Positions 7,115 through 16,106 of a stretch of DNA of 64,000 nt are shown here, one piece after another. Origin of the DNA: Massilia sp. ZL223 (GTDB lineage Bacteria; Pseudomonadota; Gammaproteobacteria; Burkholderiales; Burkholderiaceae_D); the NCBI RefSeq assembly GCF_018119395.1, contig NZ_JAGPWD010000001.1:124001-188000 (forward strand). Direction: 5' to 3'. The notes under the pieces were generated by a model. The model searched no databases. It worked only from the letters and a program-made list of their open reading frames with translations, and was not told the origin of the DNA. Every line of letters begins with the position of its first letter. Positions within the stretch are counted from its first letter, which is position 1. The position numbers and the translations under genes are program-made.

Positions 7115-8563
7115 CTACTCGATCCACCCATTCTTCCTCACCTCATCGTAGGTCAGATCCAGGCAATACCTGATCTTCTCCACCATCTCATCGATCTCCG
7201 CGACGGTGATCGACAAGGGCGGCGCCACGATCATCCGATCCCCCACCGCGCGCATGATGACGCCATTGTCGAACATGAACCCGCGGCACAGCATCCCCAC
7301 CGCGCTCAATGGCGGAAACGCCTCGCACTCATGCACCGTGTCGCCCTTGCGCTTGACGAGATTGAGCCCCGCCGCCAGCCCGCAGGTCTCCGCGTTTCCC
7401 ACCAGCGGATGCGAGGTCAGGGAAGCAAACCGCGCCTTGAGATGAGGCCCCGTCTCCAGCGCCACCTTCTCCACCAGCTTCTCTTCGATCAGGATGCGCA
7501 GGTTCTCCAGCGCCGCCGCGCAGGCCACCGGATGGCCCGAATAGGTGAAGCCGTGGTTGAAGTCCCCGCCCTTTTCGATCAGGGTATGCGCCACCCGGCT
7601 GCCGACCAGCACCCCGCCTAAAGGCACATAGCCCGAGGTGACGCCCTTGGCGAAGGCGATCAGGTCCGGCTTGGCCTGCATCAGCTCGCAGCCGAACCAG
7701 GTGCCCAGCCGGCCGAAGCCGCAAATCACCTCGTCCGACACCAGCAAGATGTCGTACTTCTCGCAGATGCGCTGGATCTCCGGCCAGTAGGTCGCCGGCG
7801 GAATGATCACGCCGCCCGCGCCCTGCACCGGCTCGCCGATGAAGGCGGCCACCTTGTCCGCCCCCAGCTCGAGGATCTTGTCCTCCAGCCAGCTGGCCGC
7901 CACCAGGCCGAAACCCGCTTCGCTCATGCCTTGTCCGTGCGCGGCGTAGCTGGGCTGCTCGATGTGGACGATGCCCGGAATCGGCAGTCCGCCCTGCGCA
8001 TGCATGGCCGCCATGCCGCCCAGCGAGGCGCCGGCCATGGTGCTGCCGTGGTAGGCGTTGCGGCGGCTGATGATGACCTGGCGCTCGGGCTGGTTCATCA
8101 GCTGCCAGTAGCGCCGCACCATGCGCACGATGGTGTCGTTGGCTTCCGAACCGGAGGTCGTGAAGAAGGCGTGCTGGAAGCCCGGCGGCGCCAGGCTGGC
8201 CAGCAGCGCGGCCAGCTTCACGGCGGGCACGTTGGTGGTGTTGAAGAAGCTGTTGTAGAAAGGCAGGGCCAGCATCTGCGCATGCACCGCCTCGGCGATG
8301 CTCGCGCGGCCGTAGCCGGCGTTCACGCACCACAGGCCGGCCATGCCGTCGATGATTTTCTTGCCTTCCGAATCCCAGAGGTAGACCCCTTCGCCGCGCA
8401 CGATCACGCGCGCGCCCCGCTCACGCAGGGCGGCGTGGTCGGTGAAGGGATGCAGGAAATGCGCCGCGTCGAGCTGCTGCAGCGCGGCCGTATCGAAGCT
8501 GTCCGTGTAGGTGTCCGCTGCGCTCGTGCGCACCGGGGATGCTGCCGTAAGCTTGGCTGTCAT
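7115..8563 (-). CDS. spuC: class III aminotransferase, putrescine/gamma-glutamylputrescine-pyruvate type (SpuC-like)
   Basis: A 482-aa PLP-dependent fold-I aminotransferase. Features seen are the cofactor-binding TTSGSEANDT, AYHGSTMAGASL, the Asp of LLVSDEVICGFGR and the Schiff-base Lys in IAFAKGVTSGY. The N-terminal DAAHFLHPFTDH and the overall length match the putrescine-pyruvate aminotransferase SpuC group. It is the third gene of a puuD-puuA-spuC operon, the same order as spuABC in Pseudomonas. Here it could replace the oxidase PuuB, which is absent, by deaminating gamma-glutamylputrescine. It ends 20 bases from the palindrome at 7061. A beta-alanine:pyruvate role cannot be excluded. Confidence 0.85.
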   Translation of the reverse strand: MTAKLTAASPVRTSAADTYTDSFDTAALQQLDAAHFLHPFTDHAALRERGARVIVRGEGVYLWDSEGKKIIDGMAGLWCVNAGYGRASIAEAVHAQMLALPFYNSFFNTTNVPAVKLAALLASLAPPGFQHAFFTTSGSEANDTIVRMVRRYWQLMNQPERQVIISRRNAYHGSTMAGASLGGMAAMHAQGGLPIPGIVHIEQPSYAAHGQGMSEAGFGLVAASWLEDKILELGADKVAAFIGEPVQGAGGVIIPPATYWPEIQRICEKYDILLVSDEVICGFGRLGTWFGCELMQAKPDLIAFAKGVTSGYVPLGGVLVGSRVAHTLIEKGGDFNHGFTYSGHPVACAAALENLRILIEEKLVEKVALETGPHLKARFASLTSHPLVGNAETCGLAAGLNLVKRKGDTVHECEAFPPLSAVGMLCRGFMFDNGVIMRAVGDRMIVAPPLSITVAEIDEMVEKIRYCLDLTYDEVRKNGWIE

Positions 8564-8595
8564 GATCGACTCCCATCATCGTGAAGGTTTCCGTA

Positions 8596-9966
8596 TCAGA
8601 CATGCAGCAGCAGGTGCTCGCGCTCCCACGGGCTGATGACGCGCATGAATTCCTGGTGCTCCAGGTCCTTCACCGCCGAATAGACGTCGATGAAGCGCTC
8701 GCCCAGGATCTCGCGCAATCGCTCCTCACGGCGCAGCAGGGTGATCGCTTCGGACAGGCCCTGGGGCAGCTCGACCGCCATGTCGTAGGCGCTGCCTTCG
8801 ACCATCGGCAAAGGATCGAGCTGCTCGGTCATGCCCAGGTAGCCGCAGGCCAGGGTCACGGCCAGCGCCAGGTAGGGATTGGCGTCGGCGCCGATCACGC
8901 GGTTCTCCACGCGGCGGTCCTGGGCGCCCGACACCGGAACGCGGAAGCCCACGGTGCGGTTGTCCATGCCCCATTGCAGGTTGATCGGCGCGGCCGTGTG
9001 GCGCACGATGCGGCGGTAGGAATTCACGTAAGGGGCGACGATCGCCATCGCCGACGGCATATAGCGCTGCAGGCCGCCGATGTACTGCTGGAACAGCTTC
9101 GAGGCCGTGCCGTCCTCGTTGCTGAAGATGTTGCGTCCGGTTTTCGCATCCACCACGCTCTGGTGCACGTGCATGGCCGAACCGGGTTCGCCTTCCATCG
9201 GCTTGGCCATGAAGGTGGCGTACATGTCGTGCTTGAGCGCGGCCTCGCGCAGGGTGCGCTTGAAGTAGAACACCTTGTCCGCCAGGCCGAGCGGGTCGCC
9301 GTGCAGGAAGTTGATTTCCATCTGGCCGGCGCCGATCTCGTGGATCAGGGTGTCGACGTCGAGGTTCATCATCTCGCAGTAGTCGTAGATGTCCTCGAAC
9401 AGCGGATCGAACTCGTTGACGGCGTCGATGCTGTAGACCTGGCGGCTGGTCTCGGCGCGGCCGCTGCGGCCGACCGGCGCGGCCAGCGGCAGGTCCGGGT
9501 CGATGTTCTTGGCGGTCAGGTAGAACTCGAGTTCCGGTGCGACCATCGGCTTCCAGCCGCGCTCCGCGTAGAGCTTGAGCACGCGGCGCAGCACGCTGCG
9601 CGGAGCGAAGTCGACCAGGCTGCCGTCGGCGAAGTAGCAGTCGTGGATCACCTGCGCGGTCGGGTCCACCGCCCACGGCACCGTGGTGATGGTGGTGGGG
9701 TCGGCCTTGAGGATCATGTCGCGGTCGGTGGCGGCGATGGCGCGGTTGTAGGCGTCGTCGCGCTCCGGGGTGTTGCCGGTGACGGTCATGCCCAGCACCA
9801 CTTCAGGGATGCGCATGCCGCGGTCTTCGGTGAACTTCACGCGCGGCAGGATCTTGCCGCGCGCAACGCCGGTCAGGTCGGGGACCAGGCATTCGATTTC
9901 GGTGACTCGCTTCGCATTGAGCCACTCTTCCATGTCGGTATAGCTGAAATTTTCGCGGATTGCCAT
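8596..9966 (-). CDS. puuA: glutamine synthetase family protein, gamma-glutamylputrescine synthetase-like
   Basis: A 456-aa GlnA-like ligase of the PuuA/SpuB branch, joining glutamate to putrescine with ATP. The metal-binding and catalytic signatures are present: PELEFYL, GAGQMEINF, GSAMHVHQS (the H-x-H loop) and NRTVGFRVP; it is shorter at the N-terminus than housekeeping GlnA. GAGG six bases upstream of ATG 9966 fixes the start; an in-frame codon 18 residues upstream lacks a site. It lies between puuD and spuC, with 33 bases to spuC, so the three genes form one operon. The substrate is inferred from these neighbours. Confidence 0.88.
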   Translation of the reverse strand: MAIRENFSYTDMEEWLNAKRVTEIECLVPDLTGVARGKILPRVKFTEDRGMRIPEVVLGMTVTGNTPERDDAYNRAIAATDRDMILKADPTTITTVPWAVDPTAQVIHDCYFADGSLVDFAPRSVLRRVLKLYAERGWKPMVAPELEFYLTAKNIDPDLPLAAPVGRSGRAETSRQVYSIDAVNEFDPLFEDIYDYCEMMNLDVDTLIHEIGAGQMEINFLHGDPLGLADKVFYFKRTLREAALKHDMYATFMAKPMEGEPGSAMHVHQSVVDAKTGRNIFSNEDGTASKLFQQYIGGLQRYMPSAMAIVAPYVNSYRRIVRHTAAPINLQWGMDNRTVGFRVPVSGAQDRRVENRVIGADANPYLALAVTLACGYLGMTEQLDPLPMVEGSAYDMAVELPQGLSEAITLLRREERLREILGERFIDVYSAVKDLEHQEFMRVISPWEREHLLLHV

Positions 9967-10106
9967 GTTTGCCTCACTGTCTTTTCCAATGCGGGCACGC
10001 AGGCGAAGGTGCGAGCACATACGCCGCGCGCAGGGATACGGTAGGCAGGGAAGCTAGGGAACTGCGGTCGCCCACTTGCGGGCGGCAGCCCTTGGTTCGT
10101 GAAACC

Positions 10107-10877
10107 TCATCCGCGGCTCCGTTGCTGTTCCAGGCGCTGTTCACGATACATGCGGCAGGCTTCGCCGAACGCGCCGAACATCTTCATCGAATACGGGTTG
10201 TGCTGGATGCGCCACTCGGGGTGCCACTGGACCGCCAGGGTAAAGCCCGGCGAATCCGCCACCGTGAAGGCTTCGACCAGGCCGTCCTCGGCCACCGCCT
10301 CCACCGTCAGGCAGGGCGCGATCGAATTCACGCCCTGGCCGTGCAGCGAGTTCACGGGAATCTCGTCCACGCCCAGGATCTCGCGCAGCATGCCGCCTTC
10401 GCACAGCTTGACGTTGTGGGCGTCGCCGTACTGTTCGTCCATGCCCAGCTCCGGGTTTTCGCGGTGGTCGAACTTGCCGGGCACCGCCTGCACCGCCTGG
10501 TGCAGGCTGCCGCCGAGGGCCACGTTCATCTCCTGGAAGCCGCGGCAGATCGCGATGATCGGCACGCCGCGCTTCACCGCTTCGCGGATCAGCGGCAAGG
10601 TGGTCTGGTCGCGCGCCGGGTCTTGCGGCAGCGAGGGATCGAGCACCTCTTCCGAGTAATAGCTGGGATGAACATTGGAGGCCGAACCGGTCAGCATGAT
10701 GCCGTCGATCAGCGAAAACATGGTCTCCAGATCCAGCGACGCGCCAAGCGACGGCAGGATCATGGGGGCGCAATCGGCGCCGAGAACGACGGCGTCGACA
10801 TACTTGTGCTGGGCGGCGTGGTACGGATGTTCGCCGAAATCACGCGTGCACGCTGGAACGATGACGAGGGGGCGCAT
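10107..10877 (-). CDS. puuD: gamma-glutamyl-gamma-aminobutyrate hydrolase family protein
   Basis: A 256-aa class-I glutamine amidotransferase-like hydrolase (peptidase C26) that releases GABA and glutamate from gamma-glutamyl-GABA. The nucleophile Cys111 in AICRGFQEMN, His219 and Glu221 in WHPEW, and the LTGSASNVHP oxyanion region are all present. It is the first gene of the puuD-puuA-spuC operon. The region upstream (10878-11208) is the only long gap near it, so the operon promoter must lie there; a TATGAT hexamer at 10910-10915 on the minus strand is a weak candidate. Confidence 0.9.
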   Translation of the reverse strand: MRPLVIVPACTRDFGEHPYHAAQHKYVDAVVLGADCAPMILPSLGASLDLETMFSLIDGIMLTGSASNVHPSYYSEEVLDPSLPQDPARDQTTLPLIREAVKRGVPIIAICRGFQEMNVALGGSLHQAVQAVPGKFDHRENPELGMDEQYGDAHNVKLCEGGMLREILGVDEIPVNSLHGQGVNSIAPCLTVEAVAEDGLVEAFTVADSPGFTLAVQWHPEWRIQHNPYSMKMFGAFGEACRMYREQRLEQQRSRG

Positions 10878-10996
10878 GGTCTCTACCTTGTGGTGAAGCG
10901 CACGAGTCCATCATACGAGCATTTGGGCCCGAACGCGAGGTGCTGTTGAGCCAGATCAACAAACCGCGGAATGGGTGCTTCTCTGCCGATCTGCCG

Positions 10997-11011
10997 TGGA
11001 ACTTCGTTCCA
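10997..11011. promoter_or_regulatory. small perfect dyad, possible operator upstream of puuD
   Basis: TGGAAC-TTC-GTTCCA is a perfect 6-bp inverted repeat with a 3-bp centre, lying about 120 bases upstream of puuD. Its size fits a dimeric regulator site. No binding protein can be named. Confidence 0.3.
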
Positions 11012-11081
11012 ATAACAAAAGCTTAACGGTAACTCGACCGGGGTGCCAACACGGTTAGGCAGGGCAATGCGTGGAATAGTC

Positions 11082-11193
11082 GTAGGGTGGACGGGTCCCC
11101 CGTCCACGCGGTGATAGTTGGAAGCAAGATCATCCGGCACGAATCCGGAGCCTGCGTCTATCACCGCGTGGACGGCGGAGCCGTCCACCCTAC
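11082..11193. repeat. long inverted repeat, MITE/BIME-like
   Basis: Two 36-bp arms (11082-11117 and 11158-11193) are reverse complements with only two mismatches, separated by 40 bp. Each arm starts or ends with GTAGGGTGGACGG or its complement and is itself nearly palindromic around GTGGACGG..CCGTCCAC. The element carries no ORF and sits 15 bp after the S41 stop codon. It is unrelated to the GTTCC-type palindromes elsewhere. It could be a non-autonomous mobile repeat that also ends transcription. Confidence 0.85.
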
Positions 11194-11208
11194 AGTGTCC
11201 TGGCGGTA

Positions 11209-12564
11209 TTATTTCCGCAGTTTCGCCAGCGCCGCTTCCAGCACGGTATCGCGGCCGCGGCGCAGGTCGGCCAGGGTCTGCTTCACCGCCACGGTGGGCT
11301 GGATGCCCTTGCCCACCCAGCGCGTGCCGTCCGGATAGGTGTCGGCCTTGGTGCAGATGCGCGCCGTGCCGCCACCCGGCAGGGAGACGAACAGCGGCTG
11401 GCCCGTGCTGCCGCCGGTCGCTTCGCCGACGATCGTGCCGCGCTTCATCGCGTCGAAGGCCACTGCGAAATCCTCGGCCGCCGAATAGGTGGCGCCGGAA
11501 GTCAGCACCACCACCGGGCCGGTGAAATGGCGCTTGCCGTCCGGCTCCCAGGTGTTGGCCGGTTTCTCGAAGTCCGGCATCGGCTTCTTCCAGGCGCGGT
11601 AGCTGGGCAGGTACTGGCGGGTCGACCAGGCGCTGGTGGCGAAGGGCTTGTCCACCAGGGTGGCCAGCACGCGGTAGCCGACGGACGAATTGCCGCCGCC
11701 GTTGTTGCGCACATCGATCACCAGCGCCGAGGCCTTGGCGATGCGCTCGAAGGCCGCCATGTAAGCATCCGCGGCGCGGTCGTCGCCGAAGCTGTTCAGC
11801 GCCACATAGGCCACGTTCCCCGGCAGCATGCGCAGCTCGAAAGGCTCGCGTCCATACGCCGCCTTGATGAAAGTCTCGATCTCCACGCGCGGCGTCTCCA
11901 GGTCGAAACTCTTGCCGGCGGCGGTGCGGAAGCTCACGCGCGGGACGTCCTTCAAGGCTCCCGCCAGGAAGTTGAAGCCGTAGGCGCGGCGTTCCATGTC
12001 TTGCGGGGTGGAGGCGCTGATGACGGGGACCAGTTCGCGCTGCGCGTAGGCCAGCGAGGGCTCGCCGTTCACCGCGACCACTTCGACGCCGGGCCGGACA
12101 CCCTTGGCTGCCAGGGCCGGATCGAAGACCTCGCGCACCAGTACCTTGCCTTCGATGAGGTAGGTCGTGAACATCGGGCGCGCCATCGTCAGCTTGCGCA
12201 GTTCCGGCCCCGGGTAGACATTGGTGTGACCGTCCTGCAGCCTGGCGCACAGCTCGGACAACACGCGATAGTACTCAAGCGTCGAGGTGGTGGCGCGCAC
12301 CTTGGGAATGGTCTCGAGGTAGAGGCGGTCCCAGTCCAGTTCCTTGAGCTTGTCGACATAAACGAAGTTGTACTTCACCTCGGACCAGAACTTGGCCAGG
12401 CCGGCCAGTTTCTCGTCCTCGCTCAGGTTCTCGCGGTAAGGCGTGGCCAGGGCGGGGGAATCGAACAGCCTGGCATCGAGTTCCTCCCGGGGCGTGGCGC
12501 CCTGGGCGAAAGCGCTGCCGCCCAGGGCAGCGAGGATAGTGACCAGGATGATGCGGGATCTCAT
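11209..12564 (-). CDS. secreted S41-family peptidase (C-terminal processing protease-like)
   Basis: A 451-aa exported serine peptidase of the S41/tricorn-C-terminal fold. It has a signal peptide (RSRIILVTILAALGGSAFA), a PDZ-like segment around residues 130-185 and the S41 core containing VIDVRNNGGGNS and VLTSGATYSAAEDF, where the Ser after ATY is the expected nucleophile. The C-terminal GKGIQPTVAV is typical. GGAG six bases upstream supports ATG 12564 over an ATG four codons earlier. It is probably periplasmic. It is monocistronic, with no functional link to neighbours apparent. Confidence 0.88.
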   Translation of the reverse strand: MRSRIILVTILAALGGSAFAQGATPREELDARLFDSPALATPYRENLSEDEKLAGLAKFWSEVKYNFVYVDKLKELDWDRLYLETIPKVRATTSTLEYYRVLSELCARLQDGHTNVYPGPELRKLTMARPMFTTYLIEGKVLVREVFDPALAAKGVRPGVEVVAVNGEPSLAYAQRELVPVISASTPQDMERRAYGFNFLAGALKDVPRVSFRTAAGKSFDLETPRVEIETFIKAAYGREPFELRMLPGNVAYVALNSFGDDRAADAYMAAFERIAKASALVIDVRNNGGGNSSVGYRVLATLVDKPFATSAWSTRQYLPSYRAWKKPMPDFEKPANTWEPDGKRHFTGPVVVLTSGATYSAAEDFAVAFDAMKRGTIVGEATGGSTGQPLFVSLPGGGTARICTKADTYPDGTRWVGKGIQPTVAVKQTLADLRRGRDTVLEAALAKLRK

Positions 12565-12728
12565 GCGGTGCTCCATGCTTGTTGGTGTGATCGTTATTCT
12601 ACGAACGGCGAATGCGGCGCGCGCGCGGCATGCGACAGGCGGTCAATTTTGCGGAACAGGCTGCATGTTTTGCACTACCATGGGATGACCCGACGGCAAC
12701 CCATCCCTTCCCACCACTGTCCCCGCCC

Positions 12729-14045
12729 ATGAAAAAGACCCTGTTGACCACCCTGCTCTGCGCCTCGATCTTCACGTCCGCTTCCGCATCCGAGCTCGCC
12801 AAGGCCATCTCCGGCGACTACGACAAGCACCTTGGCGCGCTGTTCGACCATTTTCACCGCAATCCGGAACTCTCATTCCTGGAAGTGAAGACCGCCGCGC
12901 GCCTGGCTCAGGAATTGCGCGCGGCCGGTTTCGAGGTCACCGAGAAAGTCGGCGGGACCGGCGTGGTGGCGATCCTGAAGAACGGCCGCGGCCCGCTGGT
13001 GATGATGCGCGCCGACATGGACGGCTTGCCGATGCAGGAGAAGTCCGGCCTGCCGAACGCCTCCACCGCCAGGCAGAAGGACATGGAGGGGAACGTGGTG
13101 CCGGTCGCGCACTCCTGCGGGCACGACGTGCACATGACCAGCCTGGTGGGCACGGCGCGCCGCATGGCGGCCGAAAAGGACAAGTGGTCCGGCACCCTGA
13201 TGCTGATCGGCCAGCCGGCCGAGGAGCGCATCGGCGGTGCGCTGGCGATGATGCAGGACGGCCTGTACAAGCGCTTCGGCAAGCCCGACTACGCGCTCGG
13301 CTTCCACGTCAAGGCCGACATGGCGAGCGGCAAGGTGCTCGCCTCGGAAGTCTCGCCCTATTCCGGCGCCGACACGGTCGAGATCCTGATCAAGGGCGTG
13401 GGCGCGCACGGCGCCAGCCCGCACCGCGGCAAGGACCCGATCGTGCTCGGCTCGATGATCGTGGTCGGCCTGCAGACCATCGTCAGCCGCGAACTGAGCC
13501 CGCGCGAACCCGGCCTGATCACGGTCGGTTCCTTCCACGGCGGCACCAAGGCCAACATCATCGGCGACAACGCCAGGCTCCAGCTGACCGTGCGCAGCGA
13601 AAGCGCGGCCACGCGCAAGCTGCTGCTCGACGCGATCAAGCGCATGGCCGAGAACACGGCGCGCGCCGCCGGCATGGCGGAGAACGAGCTGCCGGAAGTG
13701 AAGCTGGTCGACCATCCGACCCCGCCGGTGCTCAACAACGCCGACCTGGTGCGCCGACTGAGCGCGGCCTGGAAGCGCGACATCGGTCCGGACGCCATCG
13801 GCGACGAGGAATTCCGCGAGGGGATGGGGTCGGAAGACTTCCCCCAGTTCGTCACCGATCCGTACATCCCGAGCGTCTACTTCACGGTCGGCGGCACCGC
13901 GCCGGAAGACATCGCCGCGGCCAAGGCGGGCAAGCTGAAGCTGCCGAGCCACCACAGCCCGCTGTTCAAGGTCTTGCCGGGCCCCAGCGTGAAGACGGGC
14001 GTCGAGGCCACCGTGGTGGCGCTGCAGGACCTGATGCGCAAGTAG
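12729..14045 (+). CDS. M20 family amidohydrolase/peptidase, secreted
   Basis: A 438-aa metal-dependent amidohydrolase (M20D, hippurate hydrolase/IAA-amino acid hydrolase type). A signal peptide (KKTLLTTLLCASIFTSASA) precedes the family motifs: MMRADMDGLPM, SCGHDVHM with the metal-binding His and Asp, GQPAEER and the dimerisation domain with GAHGASPHRGKDP. The metal ligand His near the end (PSHHSP) is present. It would hydrolyse N-acylated amino acids or dipeptides in the periplasm. No clear Shine-Dalgarno precedes the ATG, but the signal peptide fixes the start region. It lies 82 bases upstream of gabD on the same strand. Confidence 0.9.
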   Translation: MKKTLLTTLLCASIFTSASASELAKAISGDYDKHLGALFDHFHRNPELSFLEVKTAARLAQELRAAGFEVTEKVGGTGVVAILKNGRGPLVMMRADMDGLPMQEKSGLPNASTARQKDMEGNVVPVAHSCGHDVHMTSLVGTARRMAAEKDKWSGTLMLIGQPAEERIGGALAMMQDGLYKRFGKPDYALGFHVKADMASGKVLASEVSPYSGADTVEILIKGVGAHGASPHRGKDPIVLGSMIVVGLQTIVSRELSPREPGLITVGSFHGGTKANIIGDNARLQLTVRSESAATRKLLLDAIKRMAENTARAAGMAENELPEVKLVDHPTPPVLNNADLVRRLSAAWKRDIGPDAIGDEEFREGMGSEDFPQFVTDPYIPSVYFTVGGTAPEDIAAAKAGKLKLPSHHSPLFKVLPGPSVKTGVEATVVALQDLMRK

Positions 14046-14127
14046 CACGCAGGGGCCTCGCGGCGCGTGTTGTCGAAAAGGTCTACCATGATGGATTCCT
14101 GACGAAGCCACACGCACGAGGAACTCC

Positions 14128-15582
14128 ATGCTGAACCTGAAAGATCCTTCCCTGCTGCGCCAGCAGGCCTATATCGATGGCGCCTGGGTCGGCGCCGACA
14201 ATGGCGCCACCTTCCCGGTCGTGAACCCCGCCACCGGCGAGCAGCTCGGCACCGTGCCGCACATGGGCGCGGGCGAGACCCGCCGCGCCATCGAGGCCGC
14301 CAATGCCGCCTGGCCGGCGTGGCGCAAGAAGACCGCCAAGGAACGCGCTGCCATCCTGCGCGCCTGGTCCGACCTGATGCTGGCCAATGCCGACGACCTG
14401 GCGCTCCTGATGACGGCCGAACAGGGCAAGCCGCTGGCGGAGGCCAAGGGCGAAGTCACCTACGCCGCTTCCTTCTTCGAGTGGTTCGGCGAAGAGGCCA
14501 AGCGCATCGCCGGCGAGACCCTTGCTTCGCCCTGGCCGGACCGCCGCATCGTCGTGACCAAGGAGCCGATCGGCGTATGCGCCGCGATCACGCCCTGGAA
14601 CTTCCCGGCCGCGATGATCACCCGCAAGGTCGGCCCGGCGCTGGCGGCCGGCTGCCCCATCGTGCTGAAGCCCGCCGAACTGACGCCCTATTCCGCGCTG
14701 GCCCTGGCCGTGCTGGCCGAGCGCGCCGGCGTGCCGAAAGGCGTGTTCAGCGTCGTGATCGGCGAAGCAAAGGCCATCGGCGGCGAGATGACGGCCAACC
14801 CGCTGGTGCGCAAACTGAGTTTCACCGGCTCGACCGCCGTCGGCCGCCTGCTGATGGAGCAGTGCGCGCCGACGATCAAGAAGCTTTCGCTGGAACTGGG
14901 CGGCAACGCCTCCTTCATCGTCTTCGACGACGCCGACATCGACGCGGCGGTCGAAGGCGCGATCGCCTCCAAGTACCGCAACGCCGGCCAGACCTGCGTG
15001 TGCGCCAACCGCATCTACGTGCAGGACGGCGTGTACGACGAATTCGCGCGCAAGCTGGTGGCGGCCGTGGGCAAGCTCAAGGTCGGCAACGGCGTCGAGG
15101 AGGGCGTCAACCAGGGCCCGCTGATCGAGGAAAAGGCGGTGCGCAAGGTCGAGCAGCACATCGAGGATGCGCTCGGCAAAGGGGCGAAGCTGCTGGCGGG
15201 CGGCAAGCGCCACGCGCTGGGGCACAGCTTCTTCCAGCCGACCGTGCTGACCGAGGTCACCTCGGACATGCTGGTCGCCAGCGAGGAAACCTTCGGGCCG
15301 GTGGCGCCGCTGTTCCGCTTCAAGACGGAAGAAGATGTGATCGCGCTGGCCAATGCCACCGAGTTCGGGCTGGCGTCCTACTTCTACGCGCGCGACATCG
15401 GGCGCGTGTGGCGCGTGGCCGAGGCGATCGAAACGGGGATGGTGGGGGTGAATACCGGGCTGATCTCGACCGAGGTGGCGCCGTTTGGCGGGGTCAAGCA
15501 GTCGGGGCTGGGGCGGGAAGGGTCGACCTATGGGATGGACGATTACCTGATCGTGAAGTATATCTGCATGGGTGGCGTATAA
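14128..15582 (+). CDS. gabD: NAD(P)-dependent succinate-semialdehyde dehydrogenase
   Basis: A 484-aa ALDH of the GabD group, oxidising succinate semialdehyde to succinate, the last step of GABA breakdown. Catalytic Asn158 (PWNFP), Glu256 (LELGGN) and Cys290 (NAGQTCVCANR) are present, with a second Cys292 two residues on, as in the redox pair of enterobacterial enzymes. EVAPFGGVKQSGLGREG near the end is the family signature. GAGGAA lies about seven bases upstream. It completes the route fed by the puuD-puuA-spuC and puuC-like genes; the GABA transaminase is not in this window. Confidence 0.92.
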   Translation: MLNLKDPSLLRQQAYIDGAWVGADNGATFPVVNPATGEQLGTVPHMGAGETRRAIEAANAAWPAWRKKTAKERAAILRAWSDLMLANADDLALLMTAEQGKPLAEAKGEVTYAASFFEWFGEEAKRIAGETLASPWPDRRIVVTKEPIGVCAAITPWNFPAAMITRKVGPALAAGCPIVLKPAELTPYSALALAVLAERAGVPKGVFSVVIGEAKAIGGEMTANPLVRKLSFTGSTAVGRLLMEQCAPTIKKLSLELGGNASFIVFDDADIDAAVEGAIASKYRNAGQTCVCANRIYVQDGVYDEFARKLVAAVGKLKVGNGVEEGVNQGPLIEEKAVRKVEQHIEDALGKGAKLLAGGKRHALGHSFFQPTVLTEVTSDMLVASEETFGPVAPLFRFKTEEDVIALANATEFGLASYFYARDIGRVWRVAEAIETGMVGVNTGLISTEVAPFGGVKQSGLGREGSTYGMDDYLIVKYICMGGV

Positions 15583-15592
15583 CCCTTAGCCA

Positions 15593-15722
15593 GCACCCTC
15601 AACCCGCCGTTCCGGCGAAGGCCGGAACCCAAGTTTGCTCGTGCTGCCGCTAGCGTTAAATGTAAGTGGTACGCAACGAGCTTAGGTTCCGGCCTGCGCC
15701 GGAACGACGGTCTTGAGGGTGC
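15593..15722. repeat. paired REP-like palindromes (BIME-like unit)
   Basis: Two palindromes lie in opposite orientation: GTTCCGGC-GAAG-GCCGGAAC at 15609-15628 and GTTCCGGC-CTGC-GCCGGAAC at 15686-15705. The outer ends GCACCCTCAA and TTGAGGGTGC are also complementary, so the whole 130 bp can fold as one structure. It lies between the convergent gabD and mazG-like genes. It is the intact counterpart of the element split by the IS at 2.4-3.9 kb. Confidence 0.85.
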
Positions 15723-15752
15723 GGGTAAAACACACGCGCGCTCTGCTTACGT

Positions 15753-16106
15753 TTACTTCTTGTACTCGTAATACTTCCTCGCATCCCCCCTCACCTGCTC
15801 GGCGGGATACTTCTCGCGATTCAGCACCATCTTTTCCTGCACCGCCGCGAACAGGTCGACATCGAGCTTGTCGGCGATGCGCACCAGGTAGACCAGCACA
15901 TCGGCCATCTCGTGCTTCACCTCGGCCAGTTTCTCCTGCCCCAGCTCCTCAAGACGCCCATGCTGGAGCCACTGGAAATGCTCCAGCAGCTCGGCCGCCT
16001 CCACCGTCAGGGCGGAAGCCAGGTTCTTGGGCGTATGGAACTGGTCCCAGTCGCGCTCGTCCACGAACTCGCGCACGAGAGCGCGCAACTGATGCAGCTC
16101 GCTCAC
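15753..16106 (-). CDS. MazG-like nucleotide pyrophosphohydrolase
   Basis: A 117-aa all-alpha NTP pyrophosphohydrolase related to RS21-C6/dCTPP1. The helix-forming metal sites LTVEAAELLEHFQW and KHEMADVLVYL supply the E-E-x-x-E/E-x-x-D ligands. It would hydrolyse non-canonical or excess nucleoside triphosphates to monophosphates. The start is GTG, overlapping the carbonic anhydrase stop by four bases (GTGA on the minus strand, 16103-16106), which implies translational coupling in a two-gene operon. The C-terminal EYKK ends close to the repeat pair at 15593-15722. Confidence 0.85.
   Translation of the reverse strand: MSELHQLRALVREFVDERDWDQFHTPKNLASALTVEAAELLEHFQWLQHGRLEELGQEKLAEVKHEMADVLVYLVRIADKLDVDLFAAVQEKMVLNREKYPAEQVRGDARKYYEYKK

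Larger units (their letters stand above)
10878..11208. other. intergenic region between puuD and the S41 peptidase gene
   Basis: This 331-bp gap holds no convincing gene. Going right from puuD it contains a possible minus-strand -10 (10910-10915), a 15-bp dyad at 10997-11011 that could be an operator of the puu operon, and the large inverted repeat at 11082-11193 just after the S41 stop codon. Confidence 0.7.
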
